A stretch of DNA of 64,000 nucleotides, taken from NCBI RefSeq assembly GCF_958450345.1, contig NC_088780.1:134678226-134742225 (forward strand), written 5' to 3'. This DNA is from Calliphora vicina. Lineage: Eukaryota; Arthropoda; Insecta; Diptera; Calliphoridae. The translations under genes and the position numbers were made by a program. How positions within the stretch are numbered: the stretch's first letter is position 1; every line of letters starts with the position of its first letter. Below the pieces are notes generated by a model. That model had not been told where the DNA came from and searched no databases. It saw nothing but the letters and a program-made list of their open reading frames with translations. This document shows, piece after piece, positions 62,480-64,000 of this stretch.

Positions 62480-64000
62480 TATTTATTGACTGAAATATTT
62501 TAGATGGACTGACAAAAATTCTGATTTTTAAATCATAATTCTTCTGTGACAACTGACTTCTTGTTGCTTGTATCGATAAAATCTATGGATATAATCGAAT
62601 CATGTGATTGGCAACAAATCGGAACGAATTTGTTTTGTAAAGAAATAAATCTGTAACTTTAAGAAGAAAAATTATAAAGAAATTCCCGAGAAATTACCTC
62701 TTGTAGTACAGTGATAATGATATTACAGTTTATAATGATATTACAATTTACATAAAATTTATTTATACCGAGTTATATCTCGATACCAACATTTATCAGA
62801 GATTTATGACTCAGTTTTCAAAGTGTACATTAAATTGTATCTCTTTACAATTCCATTAATTAATCATTACGAATTAATCCATATGAATAATTTTTTATTA
62901 TTTCAAACGTATTAAATTTGAAAATTCATTCTTAATAGAATTAATTTATTATTGAATCGTTTAAGTTTTAGCTTAATCAATTCAAATCATTTTCTAAATT
63001 ATTAAAAACAAAACAAAAACAAATTGAATGAAGGAAAAATATATTTACATTCTAAATTAATAAATTATTTATTTCAACAATGAATGAATTTAATTAACAA
63101 AAATCTAAAAACAACTATATACCATACAATTTTAAAGACAGCACAAACCACTGTTCGCAAAGAATTTCATGATATTAAGTTTTTTTTTAAAAAAAATACT
63201 TTTCTTATACAGAAACATACAATAAGTAAATAACTTTTTAACCACAAAACTTTATCACAATTCTGTCATAAAAATTGAATGTGAATAGTTTTAAATACGT
63301 TTTATCAACAAAATGTAGACTTTTTTTAAATACATATTTACACCAAAATTATTCAAATTTATTTAACTTTTAAATGGTTGAATTATTACTCTTTAATACT
63401 TATTCTCTTTAAGAAAATTGTGTACAAAAGAAATGTTTAAATTTTTATGAACTGGTTCCCTAAATAAAATAATAAAAACAAACAACAATTTTCATAAAGT
63501 GTTAATTTAAACCACAAATACTAATACAACATTGAGCCCAATATTAGTAAACAAATTTTGATTATTTATTTAAATTTCAACCGGTTTTAAAAAAAATCAT
63601 TCAATTTCTTTTTGTTTTTCTAACGTGTGAATTTATTTAAACACGCATTAATAAATGTAAATGTTAAATTTATTTTATGTATGTATTTTTACAGCATTTA
63701 AACCATTTTTCTAAAAAAAGATGTTCCATCATACCCAGTATTGACAAAATGTTAAAAATTCCCATTAATCATAATTGAAGTTACCGACCGCCTTTTAAGC
63801 TGGCATCCATTTAGGTTTTTGTATTTGAAAACTTAGAATTTTAATTGTGTGTCTAAATGAATTCATAATAGTTTGTTGACCATATTTGTTATATTAAATT
63901 ATTTGTGTACAATATATTTTTTGATTATTTACATATTGCTAAGAAATATTTTATTCCTCCATCTATGGTCTATGATTTTGAACTTATAACCATCAAGTTT
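62480..64000 (+). other. AT-rich right end, nothing recognised
   Basis: No ORF above noise, no repeat boundaries. Presumably intron of the second gene if exon B is real. Confidence 0.6.

Overview
This is eukaryotic nuclear DNA, very AT-rich, with spliced genes, dense transposon debris and a large intron. The one complete gene and the transposon families (mariner, hAT-like, piggyBac-like, R1/jockey-type LINEs) point to a higher fly, and the loose, repeat-rich layout would suit a calyptrate such as a blowfly or house-fly relative. That placement is inference. No tRNA, rRNA, bacterial gene or CRISPR array was seen.

Main gene (1727-28382, +). Six coding exons join in phase into a 2014-residue Ral GTPase-activating protein alpha subunit (RALGAPA1/Tulip1 family; Drosophila CG5521). 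Exons: 1727-1832, 19220-19330, 20701-20872, 22589-27823, 27893-28083 and 28153-28382. Intron 1 is 17.4 kb. It holds a Tigger-like remnant, a nested DNA transposon, LINE RNase-H debris, two related mariner-type copies (one interrupted by nested insertions), a foldback element with near-identical 74-bp arms, a 2.6-kb satellite of about 24 x 113 bp, and a perfect (AAT)212 microsatellite.

Intergenic region (28.4-40 kb). It contains a perfect 93-bp tandem duplication, several terminal-inverted-repeat elements (one with an exact 8-bp target duplication, one with TTAA ends), and mariner transposase fragments.

Putative second gene (40-64 kb, +). Short ATG exons at 40382-40469, 57274-57307 and 59874-59937 each run into a GT donor after a complete set of codons plus one base (phase 1). 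The first and third have convincing donors. They could be alternative first coding exons of one gene lying mostly beyond the right edge. I could not identify its product.

The rest of 40-64 kb is transposon archaeology: a piggyBac-like MITE, an EN/RT LINE remnant, a decayed mariner of about 1.2 kb, a hAT-like element inserted into mariner sequence, a 217-bp near-perfect palindrome, and a reverse-strand fragment of an arthropod multicopy protein. I found no convincing new multi-gene system. The best leads are the candidate alternative-promoter array, the dated nested insertions with visible empty or duplicated sites, and the satellite that may have grown between the two halves of a small transposon.
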